Shown piece after piece: positions 10,567 to 20,991 of a stretch of 64,000 nucleotides of DNA (within the stretch, counting starts at the first letter, position 1; each line of letters opens with the position of its first letter). Location of the stretch: NCBI GenBank assembly GCA_037893245.1, contig JBAIAA010000412.1, positions 682,001-746,000 of the forward strand, given 5' to 3'. This stretch comes from Crossaster papposus (taxonomy: Eukaryota; Echinodermata; Asteroidea; Velatida; Solasteridae). Made by a program: the position numbers and the translations under genes. The notes under the pieces were generated by a model. It was not told where the DNA came from. It ran no database searches and saw nothing but the letters and a program-made list of their open reading frames with translations.

Positions 10567-10632
10567 TATCTTTGCTCTGCCCAAACTACAGCTGGAGATG
10601 AAGTCTAACCACACACAGCCCTGCATTCAATG
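10567..10632 (+). pseudogene. BLTP1 exon copy (IFALPKLQLEMKS)
   Basis: The frame IFALPKLQLEMKSNHTQPC before a GTAAGT donor matches the BLTP1 segment that follows the previous exon by several hundred residues in the protein. The intervening exons are missing. The 5' boundary is uncertain. Two CTAACC-type telomere-like repeats precede it by chance or by shared ancestry. Confidence 0.6.
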
Positions 10633-10859
10633 GTAAGTCATTGTGTGGCACTGAGTAGTGGCGTAGTCTTGTCTAAAGTCCCCAATGTATGAAACTAAAA
10701 AAATTGTATTCAGGTCAGAAACTTCTTGGACTTGAGACATAGACTATTGTCATAAATTAGACATGAACCGTTTTAAAGCTTAATATGTGTAACTTTTGGG
10801 AAGTGCAGCTACTGATTGAGAGTTGAAAGACCAGGCTTGCATTTTGAACAACTATTTCA

Positions 10860-11056
10860 TGAACTAGTTTGTGTCGGCGGAGGATGTGTAAACCAGTGAA
10901 GAATTTCTTTAATTAAAAGCGAATGACAGATAAACAGGTCATGAGCCATGTGAGAAATATCCGGGTGTGCTACCCACAGATGTTGGCCTGAACCTGTCTC
11001 AAATAAAGGTTTTAGAAAAAAATACCCAGTCCTGCGCCTGGTCAATGTTTAAGTAT
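10860..11056. mobile_element. Diverged MITE of family M3 (AACCAGTTCGCGCC type)
   Basis: It resembles the elements at 44496-44738 and 61496-61737 over most of their length, including GGGTGTGCTACCC-type and GGCCTGAACC segments, and keeps recognisable but decayed termini. It is an older copy. Confidence 0.6.
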
Positions 11057-11175
11057 AATCCTGGTGTGAACTGGGTAAAACAAAAACACTAGCATCTTTG
11101 TAAAAAGAAATTTAGTTACAAGCTGTGCAATATTTATTGTGTATTGACCATATGCCGTGTTTGTCTTTTGTTCAG

Positions 11176-11311
11176 GTCCACCTCGGGTAGTGACGGCGAG
11201 TTGTGCGACTCACTTCACAGATCACATCAAATCAATGTTGCCATGGATATGGAGCCGACTCTTCTCCTTCATGCGTTTTTCACGGCCGACATCCGAGCTA
11301 CAAGGACAAAG
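11176..11311 (+). pseudogene. BLTP1 exon copy (VAMDMEPTLLL exon), frameshifted
   Basis: Acceptor TTCAG and donor GTAGGC are intact. The 5' half (VVTASCATHFTDHI) and the 3' half (INVAMDMEPTLLLHAFF) lie in different frames, separated by a small insertion compared with the copy at 8874. Same exon as that copy, so the region has undergone at least one duplication. Confidence 0.75.
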
Positions 11312-11349
11312 GTAGGCCATTTACCTTTTTTTAGTCGGGGATATAGACC

Positions 11350-11485
11350 ATGTGCCCTCTGTTTTCATCTATATTCAAACGTCCCTGGCATTATGTGCAT
11401 GTATTGTGACATTATTCCAAGGCGATCTGACCCGAGACGTCACTCGTGCACATACATACTGCCAGGCACATTTGAATATACAAAT
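11350..11485. mobile_element. Small MITE M2, second copy
   Basis: Counterpart of 9050-9177 at the same distance downstream of the exon copy (GTGCCCTCTGTTTTCATC ... GCCAGGCACATTTGAAT). Confidence 0.65.
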
Positions 11486-11644
11486 GTACAGTGTTTTTAT
11501 TTTTTTAAATGCAAAGAAAATCTAACGGAATGCCACACACAGAATGTGTACCCAACATAGATAACACAGTTATGGTTTGAAACATACACCTTATATTAAA
11601 ATAAGATATGAAACGTCCATATCTGCTCAAATTGACTATGCGAC

Positions 11645-11775
11645 TGTAATGTATTCATACATATGTTAATGAGCAGAGGTTGAGCATGCGTACTGCATAG
11701 CTTATAATAAAGCACTCATGATACTGGCAAGTACCGTCACGCATGTTCGTTCATTTAGTTGTCCAGAACATTACA
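11645..11775 (+). repeat. Gypsy 5' LTR
   Basis: 131 bp, beginning TGTAATGT and ending ACATTACA, with AATAAA at about 11707. It is short for an LTR, but bounded by the target repeat on one side and the primer site on the other. Confidence 0.85.
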
Positions 11776-11778
11776 AAT

Positions 11779-11796
11779 TGGCGACGAGGATGGGAT
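11779..11796 (+). promoter_or_regulatory. Primer binding site
   Basis: TGGCGACGAGGATGGGAT, three bases after the LTR. It is complementary to what I recall as the 3' end of tRNA-Ser(GCT) plus CCA; that identification is from memory. Confidence 0.75.
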
Positions 11797-12071
11797 CTCA
11801 GACTGTATTTGTTTTTGTCGAGATCACCGTTAGCAAATATAGACTTCGTACAGCTAAGTTTTAGGTGGAGTTGTTACACCAAAACATACATTGTGAGAGT
11901 TTTATTGAGCGTACTTATTCAGCTCACCGACGAAAGTTTAGCACATGTGTACATGGAACGCAGTGACGACCAGCGCGTACGCACTGTTGTTATGAACACG
12001 ACGACGACTGGAGAACTTTTATGATAATCGTGTAGTGCACGAGTCAAAGGTCACGCAAGCACCGGGACAAA

Positions 12072-13804
12072 ATGGCGGCGTCCACGGGCTACATTGGAAA
12101 GCTTGGCACTTATGACAAATCTAAGGAGCCGTTTAGCTCTTACATGGAGAGAGCTGACATGTTCTTCATGGCTAACAACATAACGGAGACCAGCGGTGAA
12201 GGAGAGGCAGTGATTGCCGCAAATGAAGCCGTTCGAGAACGCATGAAAGCGATTCTGCTCACGGAGATCGGTCCGGAAGTGTACGGCACACTTGTAAATC
12301 TTCTCGCCCCCAAGAAAGCAAAGGATGTGCCCTTCAAGGACATTTTGAAAAAGTTGGAAGACCATTTCAATCCAACACCTCTGGAAATAGCTGAAAGCTA
12401 CAAATTCGGCACCAGAAACCAAAAACAGAATGAGAAAGTCAGTGAGTACATTCTTGCATTAAAAAACTTAACTTTGCACTGTAACTTTGGGACTTTTCTT
12501 GATCGAGCTTTACGAGACAGATTTGTTTGTGGGTTAGTGGATGAGCGAATTCAATCAAAGCTCTTGAATACTACAGATCTCACATTTGAGAGAGCATGTA
12601 AGGTAGCTACTACAATGGAGATGGCATCAAAGAATGCTCGTGAGTTTCGTCCACCACAAACTGTTGCAGCTGTTCATAGTCACAAAGCAGGGCCTGTCAC
12701 CAGAACAAAAAGCACTAAACAGAAACCAAAGCCAAGTGGGGAGACTAGTTCAGCCAGTTGTTATCGCTGCAATGGTAGTCACTCATCAAACTCGTGTTCG
12801 TTCAAAACAGCAAAGTGCTATAACTGTCAAAAGAAAGGTCACATCGCATCCGCATGTCGGGCTAAATCTAAAGTAGGGAATAGACAACCTGTGGGAAACA
12901 AGCGTCAATTCCAACAGAAAGGAGTTCACAACTTGGAGGTGGACCCAGATGGAGATGAACTTAGCTTGTACACCATTTATGCAACCAACGTTGACAAACC
13001 TACAACTAGCAAAGGCAAGGACTTTAAAACCCAACTACTGGTTAACGGCCAGTCACTTGAGATGCGCATCGACACTGCAGCAGACTGTTCCGTCATGAGC
13101 AAAGACATGTATGAAACCAAGTTTGGACAGATACCATTGTCTGCGAGTAAGGTTCAGCTTAAAACCTACTCGGGTGAAGTCTTGGAGACATGTGGACAAA
13201 TGGACTGTAAAGTTCAATACAAGGGCCAGTCTTTAACACTGCCCATCATCGTAGCTTGCTATCGCAACAAACCAACTCTCCTTGGTAAGGATTGGCTGTG
13301 TAAACTAAAGCTGGACTGGAAAAACATTTTCAGTGTTGATTCATCAGAATCATGCCTCAACAATCTGCTAGATAGATATGCAGAGATGTTTGCCGACAGT
13401 TACACAGGCATCACAGGATACACTGCACACATTCGACTAAGACAGGAAGTAAAACCAGTGTACTGTAGACCGAGACCTGTACCATACGCACTAAAGCAAC
13501 AAGTAGAGGAAGAACTGGAGAAGTTGGAGAAAAATGGGGTGCTAGTGAAGACAACACAGAGCGATTGGGCAACACCAGTAGTAGTTGTGCCCAAGGCTGA
13601 CAAAACTGTTAGACTCTGTGGTGACTACAAGGTCACTATCAATCAAGCGGTTGACGATGAACAATACCCATTGCCAACCTCGCAGGATCTGTATGCAGAA
13701 CTTAGCGGATCAAGAGTCTTCACAAAATTGGATTTGTCACACGCATATGCTGAACTCAATGTTGACAAGGAAAGTCAACCTTACTTAACAATCAACACAC
13801 ATAA
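12072..13804 (+). pseudogene. Gypsy gag-pol, first part (gag, protease, RT fingers)
   Basis: One frame from the ATG at 12072 runs through a capsid-like region, two CCHC knuckles (CYRCNGSHSSNSC and CYNCQKKGHIASAC, about residues 236-262), and a retropepsin-like site (IDTAADCSVM). It continues into the RT start (KPVYCRPRPVPYALK, then FTKLDLSHAY). The protease shows DTAAD where DTG or DSG is usual. Gag and pol share a frame with no slippage site. The frame is interrupted at 13805 by a MITE and continues after it. Confidence 0.88.
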
Positions 13805-14442
13805 GGGGCTGTCCAAAGTTGTCAACATTTTTAAGGTCGTACAGAGCGTACTACTTTTCAAGACCCCCCCTCCCTCCCCCCAAAGTAGTACTTTTCAACA
13901 TTTAGTCCAAACACCGGTAGAGCGCGGTGGGGCATTGCGTGCACGATGTCCATGCAGTGTCAAAGGTTATTCATTCACGTTTGGCACATTCCCGCGCTCA
14001 TTTAGGGCTAGGGCATCAATGTGTGTATTTACACCGCATGGTTAACGTTGCGCTATACAAAATCATTGACAACTCGGTCGCCGCGGCATGTAGTGCGGGC
14101 GGCGTAAAAAGTATCTCATCCTCGCAAGATAGCTAGCCAGGGACGCCTCGGTTTTTTTTTCTCGGAGTTGCACAATAGCTGTTAACAAGGTATAACCATA
14201 CCTGCCGAAGCAATCATTTTTGAACAGCGGACTTTGTATCGCTTCTGATTTTAACGTTGAAAATTCTTTAGAGATAAAAAAAGAAGGAAACAAAACCAAT
14301 TATATAATTATCTTTTGCTGTTTGTACGGTACAAAATCAACATTTTATTCACAATTTAAAGTTGTACGCGGCCTCCGACCCCCCTCCCCCCTGTCGTACG
14401 CTTTGTACGACCATTAAAATGTTGAAAACTTTGGACGGCCCC
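13805..14442. mobile_element. Harbinger-like MITE nested in the Gypsy RT
   Basis: 638 bp with imperfect ~50-bp terminal inverted repeats starting GGGGC(T/C)GTCCAAAGTT, flanked by the 3-bp duplication TAA (13802-13804 and 14443-14445). A TWA target duplication and G-rich termini are typical of PIF/Harbinger elements. The Gypsy reading frame continues on the far side once the insert and one TAA are left out of account. Subterminal C-rich/G-rich runs lie inside both ends. No transposase. Confidence 0.85.
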
Positions 14443-14445
14443 TAA

Positions 14446-15311
14446 GGGCTTATATTCATATACAAAGTTGCCCTATGGTGTGAAGTCTTCCCCGAAGATC
14501 TTCCAGTCGGTCATGGATAAAATGTTGCAAGGCATACCACATATTGTGTGCAACCAGGATGACCTACTCATATCCACGGTAGGCATGAAGGAACACCTGG
14601 AAATCCTCGGACAGGTTTTCGCACGACTCGAGAGTCACAATGTCAAACTGCGACAAAGTAAGTGTGCATTTGCGCAGTCTGAAGTGGTATACCTTGGACT
14701 CAGAGTAGACGCCAATGGACTTTGCCCCGTCAAGGCAAAAATTGAGGCCGTCGTGAATGCTCCAGAGCCTAAAAACGTGTCGGAGCTAAGATCATTCCTT
14801 GGAATGGTGCAGTTCTACGCACGATTCCTTCCAGATCTTGCAACTGTGCTACAGCCACTACATATCTTGCTACAGAAAGACCAGACTTGGATGTGGGGGA
14901 AGGAACAACAACGTGCATATGAAACCTGCAAGAAAAACTTGACAAGTAATAAACTCCTTGTTCACTATGACACGACACGCGAATTGAAACTTGCTTGTGA
15001 TGCTTCAAGCTATGGTGTAGGTGCAGTGATCTGCCACGTCATGGATGACGGACAGGAAAAGCCTATTGCTTTCGCATCTCGCACGCTATCATCGAGTGAA
15101 CGCAATTATGCACAGATAGAAAAGGAAGCACTCGGCATCATCTTTGGAGTCAAGAAGTTCCATCAATTCCTTTTGGGAAGACCATTCACGCTTGTGACTG
15201 ATCATAAGCCACTACTAACAATACTTGGTCCCAAGTCAGCAATACCTACCACGGCTGCATCGAGAATGCAACGATGGGCAATTCTGTTGTCCATGTATGA
15301 CTATAAAGTTG
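14446..15311 (+). pseudogene. Gypsy pol, second part (RT palm, thumb, RNase H)
   Basis: Resumes the RT with KLPYGVKSSPKIFQSVMDK. The catalytic block is VCNQDDLLIS, so the usual aromatic residue before the xDD is not seen. Connection (LRSFLGMVQFYARFLPDL) and RNase H (LACDASSYGVGAVICHVMDD, TDHKPLL) follow. The frame runs into the inverted LTR piece at 15312 and stops there, without integrase. Confidence 0.88.
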
Positions 15312-15392
15312 AGTATCATGAGTGCTTTATTATAAGCTATGCAGTACGCATGCTCAACCTCTGCTCATTAACATATGTATGAATACATTACA
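15312..15392 (-). repeat. Inverted 81-bp copy of the Gypsy LTR start
   Basis: A perfect reverse complement of 11645-11725. It directly follows RNase H coding sequence and ends at the GCGAC target repeat. Confidence 0.95.
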
Positions 15393-15479
15393 GCGACCAA
15401 TATAAACAACAACAAAAACTTGGTCCCAAAACCGTCCTTATTAGTGATCGTCTTGCTCCTAAGAAACCAAACGAGACTA

Positions 15480-16680
15480 TACTTACTGAAACAAGGGAAT
15501 AGTGGACAGGCCAGAAAAACATTTGAAGCCTACAGAATCCAGCATAATTGAATTTAGCCTGTGGCATGCAGGATGAGCGGATCCAGAAATTCCTGCTAGC
15601 TCAACCTGAGGACAAACTTGATCTGAAGCGCACAGTGGAACTTGCACAATCAATTGAACTTGCAGGTGAACAGGCTTAAACGTTGTCTGCCCCTGCCAGT
15701 GCCTCAGCAGAATCAAGTAATAATGCTTTCACAAAGAAACAAGCCTAACGCTCCAAGCCAAAATCAACGGAAACATTCTGCACAACCACAATGGTCAAGA
15801 AAGCCTTGTGAAAATTTTGCTACTTTCCACAACCGACGGGAGACACCGAACAATTATTTCACATTGGAGCCGTGGATTTGAAGACCGACATTAACACTAC
15901 GCTTGTGAAGGGCACAAACATCCCTGTCCAACATCTTATGGAGGAAATACCTTATAGAGGAAACAACCTTTACTGTCATGTTGCGTAGAATCATCGCAGA
16001 CTGGTCACATGATTGACCGATTGTCTCTGTTTAGCTTCCTCTCTGTCAGTAACAACAATGTCTCATGTGATACCTCATTGACCCAAGTCTTCAAAGACAA
16101 TGAGGGCCTGTTTGACGGTTCTTTGGGGTCACTTCCGGTTGTCTATATTCAATGACTGTTGACCCAAATGCTCCACCAGTTGTACGTCCCCTACGTTGTA
16201 TGTCCCTGCTGTAATGACAAGTCTTGGAGAGTAACCGTAGTTTCAAAAACAGACTGATTGGGTTTCCACCATGGTCGCTACACATAAGAAAAACAGTAAA
16301 GAAATCTGCTCCCGCTACTGTTTTTTCAGTGCTTGATGCAAAATGCTTCTTTTGGCCTATCTACTACTGACTAAGTTCAGCACACCATATCACAGGTATC
16401 GCTTCCTTTGTACATCTACCGAAAGACAATGGAGCTGTTATTTACCGATCTGCCATGCTCCCTCATCGTCTATGATCTGCCCGTTAATGGACGCAACAAA
16501 GAGGAGCACAATCATAACATGAACAAGTTCTTGTTCAAATTCGCAAAGTCACCATGCGTCTCAACCCTCGAGTGCCGAAGTGGTCACCGCTCTGCAATGC
16601 TGTCTTGGCATGGTTACATACCCATGTTCATTCCCAACCTAAGCAACATCCACCGGTGTTGGTTTGACCAGCATTCATGA
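15480..16680 (+). pseudogene. Decayed Gypsy relic: gag and RT fragments
   Basis: About 15560-15680 encodes a gag C-terminal piece (DERIQKFLLAQPEDKLDLKR, then TVELAQSIELAGEQA). About 16430-16560 encodes part of an RT palm (SLIVYDLPVNGRNKEEHNHN) with substituted catalytic residues. Many stops and frameshifts. It is a different, older Gypsy copy than the one at 11.6-15.4 kb. Confidence 0.65.
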
Positions 16681-16879
16681 AGATTAAAGACATGATCGCT
16701 ATTGCACCGACGCTCCAATACTTAGACGTTATATTGACCTGTGATGCATCCCGCCTAGAAGACGGGGCCCCTGTCACAAATGCTTGCTCACTCAGTTGCA
16801 CGACTACATATATTCTCGTGTGACAATTTTTTGTGCACTGAAACTTTGACTGAAATTTAAATCGTATAAAACCGGAAAG

Positions 16880-17400
16880 CTTTCCAGAGTGCTGTTCTAT
16901 CGACCGAGTCAAAGGCTGTCTTTAGATTGACGTAGGCCACAGATAAGGGTTGGTTGAACTTGTAATGCAGCTCGGACAACAGACGGAGTGCCAGAATGGC
17001 ACCCATCGTAGAGCAGCCAGTCGTGAATGCTGATTCCTAAGGTTGTCTGTGCTTAACCGGGCCAGGAGAACGTGGGCCAAACCTTTTCCCGGAACAGACA
17101 GAAGTTCTATTGGTCCATAGCTACTACATTCAGTGCGGGGGCCCTTCCCTTTGTAGAGTGTAATTATTATGCCCTCTTCACACTCTGCTGGTGTTTTTCC
17201 TGAACGTCATACATTAAGCGCACTTCAAGAGCTCAGGGGGGGATGTGATCAGAGCCAGATGCTCTAACATTCTTCAGCCTTTTGATGGCCGATTTCACTT
17301 CTTCAAGGGTGTGGGGGCGTCCTCGGAAGTTTCCGGATCGATTAGAGGAGCTACGGGGATGTGCAGGTCTTGACACGGTTGAGCTGGTGGGTGGTTAAGG
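16880..17400 (-). pseudogene. LINE reverse transcriptase fragment
   Basis: Minus strand reads GASGSDHIPPELLK, a broken LYKGKG-type block, and SVPGKGLAHVLLARL: motifs 0-2 of a non-LTR RT. It interrupts or abuts the Gypsy relics on either side, which run in the opposite direction. Confidence 0.65.
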
Positions 17401-17639
17401 GCAGCTTTAAAATGCCCTCTCTATCTATCTATCTAGAGAGTCCTCGTCTGATGAGCAGGGCGAACTATTGGTTTTATTAATGGTCAGGCTCGTGCTCCCT
17501 TCAGATTTTGGGCGAAGCTGAAACCGAACGACCAGCTACTAGTGATTGTCAAGAAGCCTCTGCACAGTGGCCCCTGCCCTACTGGATATCTGTCAAGGAT
17601 GGCCTTCTGGCATTAAACAATACTCCCTCCTAGGCTTGC

Positions 17640-18060
17640 CCGTGGAATTATCTTGAACTTTGAAGGGACAAAAGGCCATCATCTCCAAGTTACTACAGAT
17701 CCAAATACTGCACGACAGTCAATGCAGGTACCGAGGCTACCAAACACAGAGCCAGAGATGTAGTTGATGGATATTGAACAATTCGTCCCCACAATGCCAC
17801 CAAAGGTAGCCAACAGAAACAGTCATTGAAAAGCTTCTCCCAACCCAGCCTTGCATGGGAACTCATTGGTGTCGACTTATACTCGGGTTGGTTTGGTTTG
17901 GCTTCTTTTAGAGACAGCAGCACGTCTACGTCCTCAAGAGACATTTTTACCCACATGGCATACCCTGTATTGTGGCAATGCCCACCAGTTTGATTGCTTC
18001 GCCTTTTAAATATAGCACGAGTAGCCTCTTTTTCCATTATTGCAACGGCTTCGCTGAAAG
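17640..18060 (+). pseudogene. Decayed Gypsy integrase fragment
   Basis: A broken frame contains an HHCC-to-core transition, including PWELIGVDLYSG-like residues near 17850-17890 split over two frames. It fits the 3' part of the same relic as 15480-16680. Confidence 0.5.
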
Positions 18061-18950
18061 CTTTGTCAAAGTCACCATTGTAGAGGCTAATTTAGTGATG
18101 CCCCCACTGTCCACTCATGTATCCTAGCCCACTTGCATATTATCTATGTTGGTGGTACATTCTATGTGTGGCATTCCGTGATATTTTGTTAGCCTTTTCT
18201 TATATTTAATACACTGTAGATGCAAACAGAGGGCACATAGACCAGTTGCCTACTAAATTGTAATTGATGCATGTGCATAAATAGACCGGGAGGCAAGAAG
18301 CAAAGTGGCCCAATTTGAAATGTAATGGGATTTCAAATGTGTCTCTGAAATTGTCGTCAGAGATATTTATTATCTGGTCTAGTTGGTTTGTTGGGGGTAC
18401 AAAATAAGTATTACCCAAAAACTCAATTGAAGTGAGTAGGGCTTCTTTTAGCACGGAAATACTTAAACGTTGTTGGGGTCATATCGACCACTTTGTTTGC
18501 AGAATTGCAGCCTGCGGTTTTGTCTGCAATGTGGTGGATGGCACCCGAAAAAAAGTCTAGAAAGTAAATACATTTTGAATGGGTCGATTTTGCTTCCCAG
18601 ACTTTCCATGTGCATGAATTTATTTTGAAACTGGTCTCTTGGTCATTCCGTGTCAATTGAACATGGTTGTTGGTGTTATGATTGGCCTATGAGAAACCCT
18701 CATAATTGATTTGTTTGTTGTAATGTTTTTGAGATACGGGTCAGTGTATTTTGTAATAAAAAGTATGACCTTGAAACTGTATGTGTGTATACTTATTATC
18801 AAGAAAGGTATAGCACCTAGAGGGCCAAGTTGCATATCATTTTTAAGCTCTTTGAATGGTCTCCATTTGATGTAATAAAATGACCTTTGAGCTTGAATTA
18901 CAATGATGTGTTGGCTTCAAATGTTAGTTGATGATGTTAGCAACAATAAA
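18061..18950. other. Non-coding spacer
   Basis: No gene or intact element recognised. A fragment near 18218-18243 resembles one end of MITE M2 (CAAACAGAGGGCACATAGACCA). Confidence 0.4.
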
Positions 18951-19229
18951 AACTACTAATAGTTTGCGGCCACACCATGGTAATACTCTTTAGCGAGATG
19001 TGTGGTTGTGAAAAAGAACCAGAGGGAACTGCACGTTTTGTACAGTATGCTCTGCTCCTGTGTCAGGAGACTGAGAGATCCCAATGTGGAAGCCTGGAAG
19101 TGATGCAACTCCCCGGGAGTACTCATGCAGGACGGTCGCTGATGAGGCGTGTCTAGTGTGAAGGAAGGGGAAGGTTGCCAAGGCGACCCATAGGATGGAG
19201 AACTAGTAGTAGTAGGCGAGAGGTCATCT

Positions 19230-20843
19230 TCAGCCGATGCCTTCTCGGGAGCATCTGATGGTCGCCTCCCACACATCCCGGTCCAGCATGAGAGTCCTCA
19301 GTTCAGTGGTTTCTTGTTGTGCTGCGTCCTTCTTCAACTGGTCGACAAATGAGAGTCTCCTTCTGCCCCTGCTCCTAGCTCCATCAACAGGTTCCCATAG
19401 TATTAGAGGGCTCACAGCTAGCTCTGGATGACGCACACAGTGGCCTGCCAGCCTCATCCTCTGCTCTCTGACCTTAGCAGAGACTCTAGGCAGGGCATCG
19501 TAGAGCTGGATGTTAGGCACACGGTCTTCCCAACTGATGTTGAGTGCCATCCGTAGCATTCGTGTGTAGACGCCGTCTAGTGCTCTTTCTTGCTTGGCTG
19601 TCATCGTCCAAGTCTCGGCTCCATACAGAAGTACCGACTACGAATAGACGTCTCTTGATGTTGTCAGTGAGACTAGATCTCCATATTCGATTCATGCCAT
19701 GGAGGGCCTTCCATGCCATGGAGGGCCTTCCATGCCCAAGCTCTCCTCATTCTCATCTCACTTTCAGTCGATCCTATGAGGGCGCCGAGATATTTAAACT
19801 CCTCAACGACCTCTAGGGTAGCACCATCACGGGACTTGATGATACTGTCCTCCAAGTTCAATGCCATCACCTTGGTCTTCTTCGGATTAAGCTTCAACCC
19901 TACTCTACAGCATTGGAGCTCCACAGCTGCAAGCAACTCTTGTGCTTGGTCCACCGTGTCGGAGAGAAGACTGATATCATCAGCGAAGTCCAGATCAGTG
20001 ATTACCACTGCTGGTACTCTTCGACTCCGGCGTCTGGCGAGCGTGAAGCCTAGCTCCTCCTCCTTTCCCTCGACTGCCAGCCTCATCGCATAGTCCAACA
20101 CAAGTACGAACAAGAAGGGCGCCAGCGTGTCCCCCTACAGGACTCCGGCCTGGATCTCAAAAAGGTCTGTAGCACCGTCTGGGGTGACGACCTTTGCCAA
20201 CGTCTTGCTGTAACCTGCCAGAATTGCCATCACCATCTTCTCTGGGACGCCATACGCACGAAGAATCTCAATGAGTTTACCTCTGTGCACAGTGTCAAAT
20301 GCTTTTTTTAAATCGATGAAGGCGATGACACATGTCAGGTTTTTATCCTTGACTCCTTCCAGTAAGGATCTGCCCGACTGTGGATCGCATTGGGCAAAAG
20401 CCATTCTGCGAGTCTCGCAGGACTGGATCAAGTACAGGGCGTATGCGATGCAAGAGCATACGGTTGTATGTCTTCATGATAAGCGAGGACAGACTAATCC
20501 CTCGGTAGTTTCCAGGCTTTGAGAGGTCTCCTGACTTGGGTACTGGTACGATATTGAGAGTAACCCACTCCTCAGGTAATTCCCCCGACTGGTAGGCTTT
20601 GTTTATGAGAGCTAGTACTGTGTTGTCTAGTGGTACATACTTGAGTAACTCGGGTGTTACTCCGTCGCCGCCACAGCTTTTTCCCGTCTTGATGTTTGAC
20701 TTGGCCTTCTGGTACTCCTCTACGGTGAAGGGACCATCTGGTATGGGCAGATTACTAAACACCTGGGCTACTAGTGTGTCCACATCTTCTATCTCGGGCG
20801 GGTTCCCTAACAGCTTCTGAAAGTGTGCGTACCAGAGCAGCAC
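19230..20843 (-). pseudogene. LINE reverse transcriptase region
   Basis: Palm motifs appear in order over three overlapping frames: KTGKSCGGDGVTPELLK, NGFCPMRSTVGQIL, FIDLKKAFDTV, FADD, then LNPKKTKVMALN. The FADD catalytic pair is preserved. The element is inactive because of at least three frame breaks. Confidence 0.8.
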
Positions 20844-20991
20844 TCTTTCCTCAGAACTTGGGGCCTTGAGCTTAGCAGCTTGGGAGCTACGTCGACCAGT
20901 AATGTCGTTGATCAGCTTCCAGCTACTTGAGTGCCGCTGAGCTGCATGCGCATTCTCAACCTCTGCTATCTTTTGCTCCAGTTCCTCTCTC

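Larger units (their letters stand above)
11645..15392 (+). mobile_element. Gypsy-type LTR retrotransposon with inverted termini
   Basis: A 3748-bp element flanked by the 5-bp direct repeat GCGAC (11640-11644 and 15393-15397). The left end is a full 131-bp LTR (TGTAATG...CATTACA). It is followed by a tRNA-type primer site, a gag-pol frame, a nested MITE and the RNase H region. The right end carries only the first 81 bp of the LTR in inverted orientation, so both ends read TGTAATG inward. Integrase, the polypurine tract and a direct 3' LTR are absent. Because a target duplication exists, this rearranged form seems to be what integrated. Defective. Confidence 0.88.

Noticed and set aside
10550-10568. 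Telomere-like CTAACC repeats (also near 2384 and 7117)
   Set aside because: Only two or so units each; too short to call an interstitial telomere.
12140-13034. Minus-strand and shifted open frames inside the Gypsy element
   Set aside because: Shadows of the gag-pol frame, without independent start or domain evidence.
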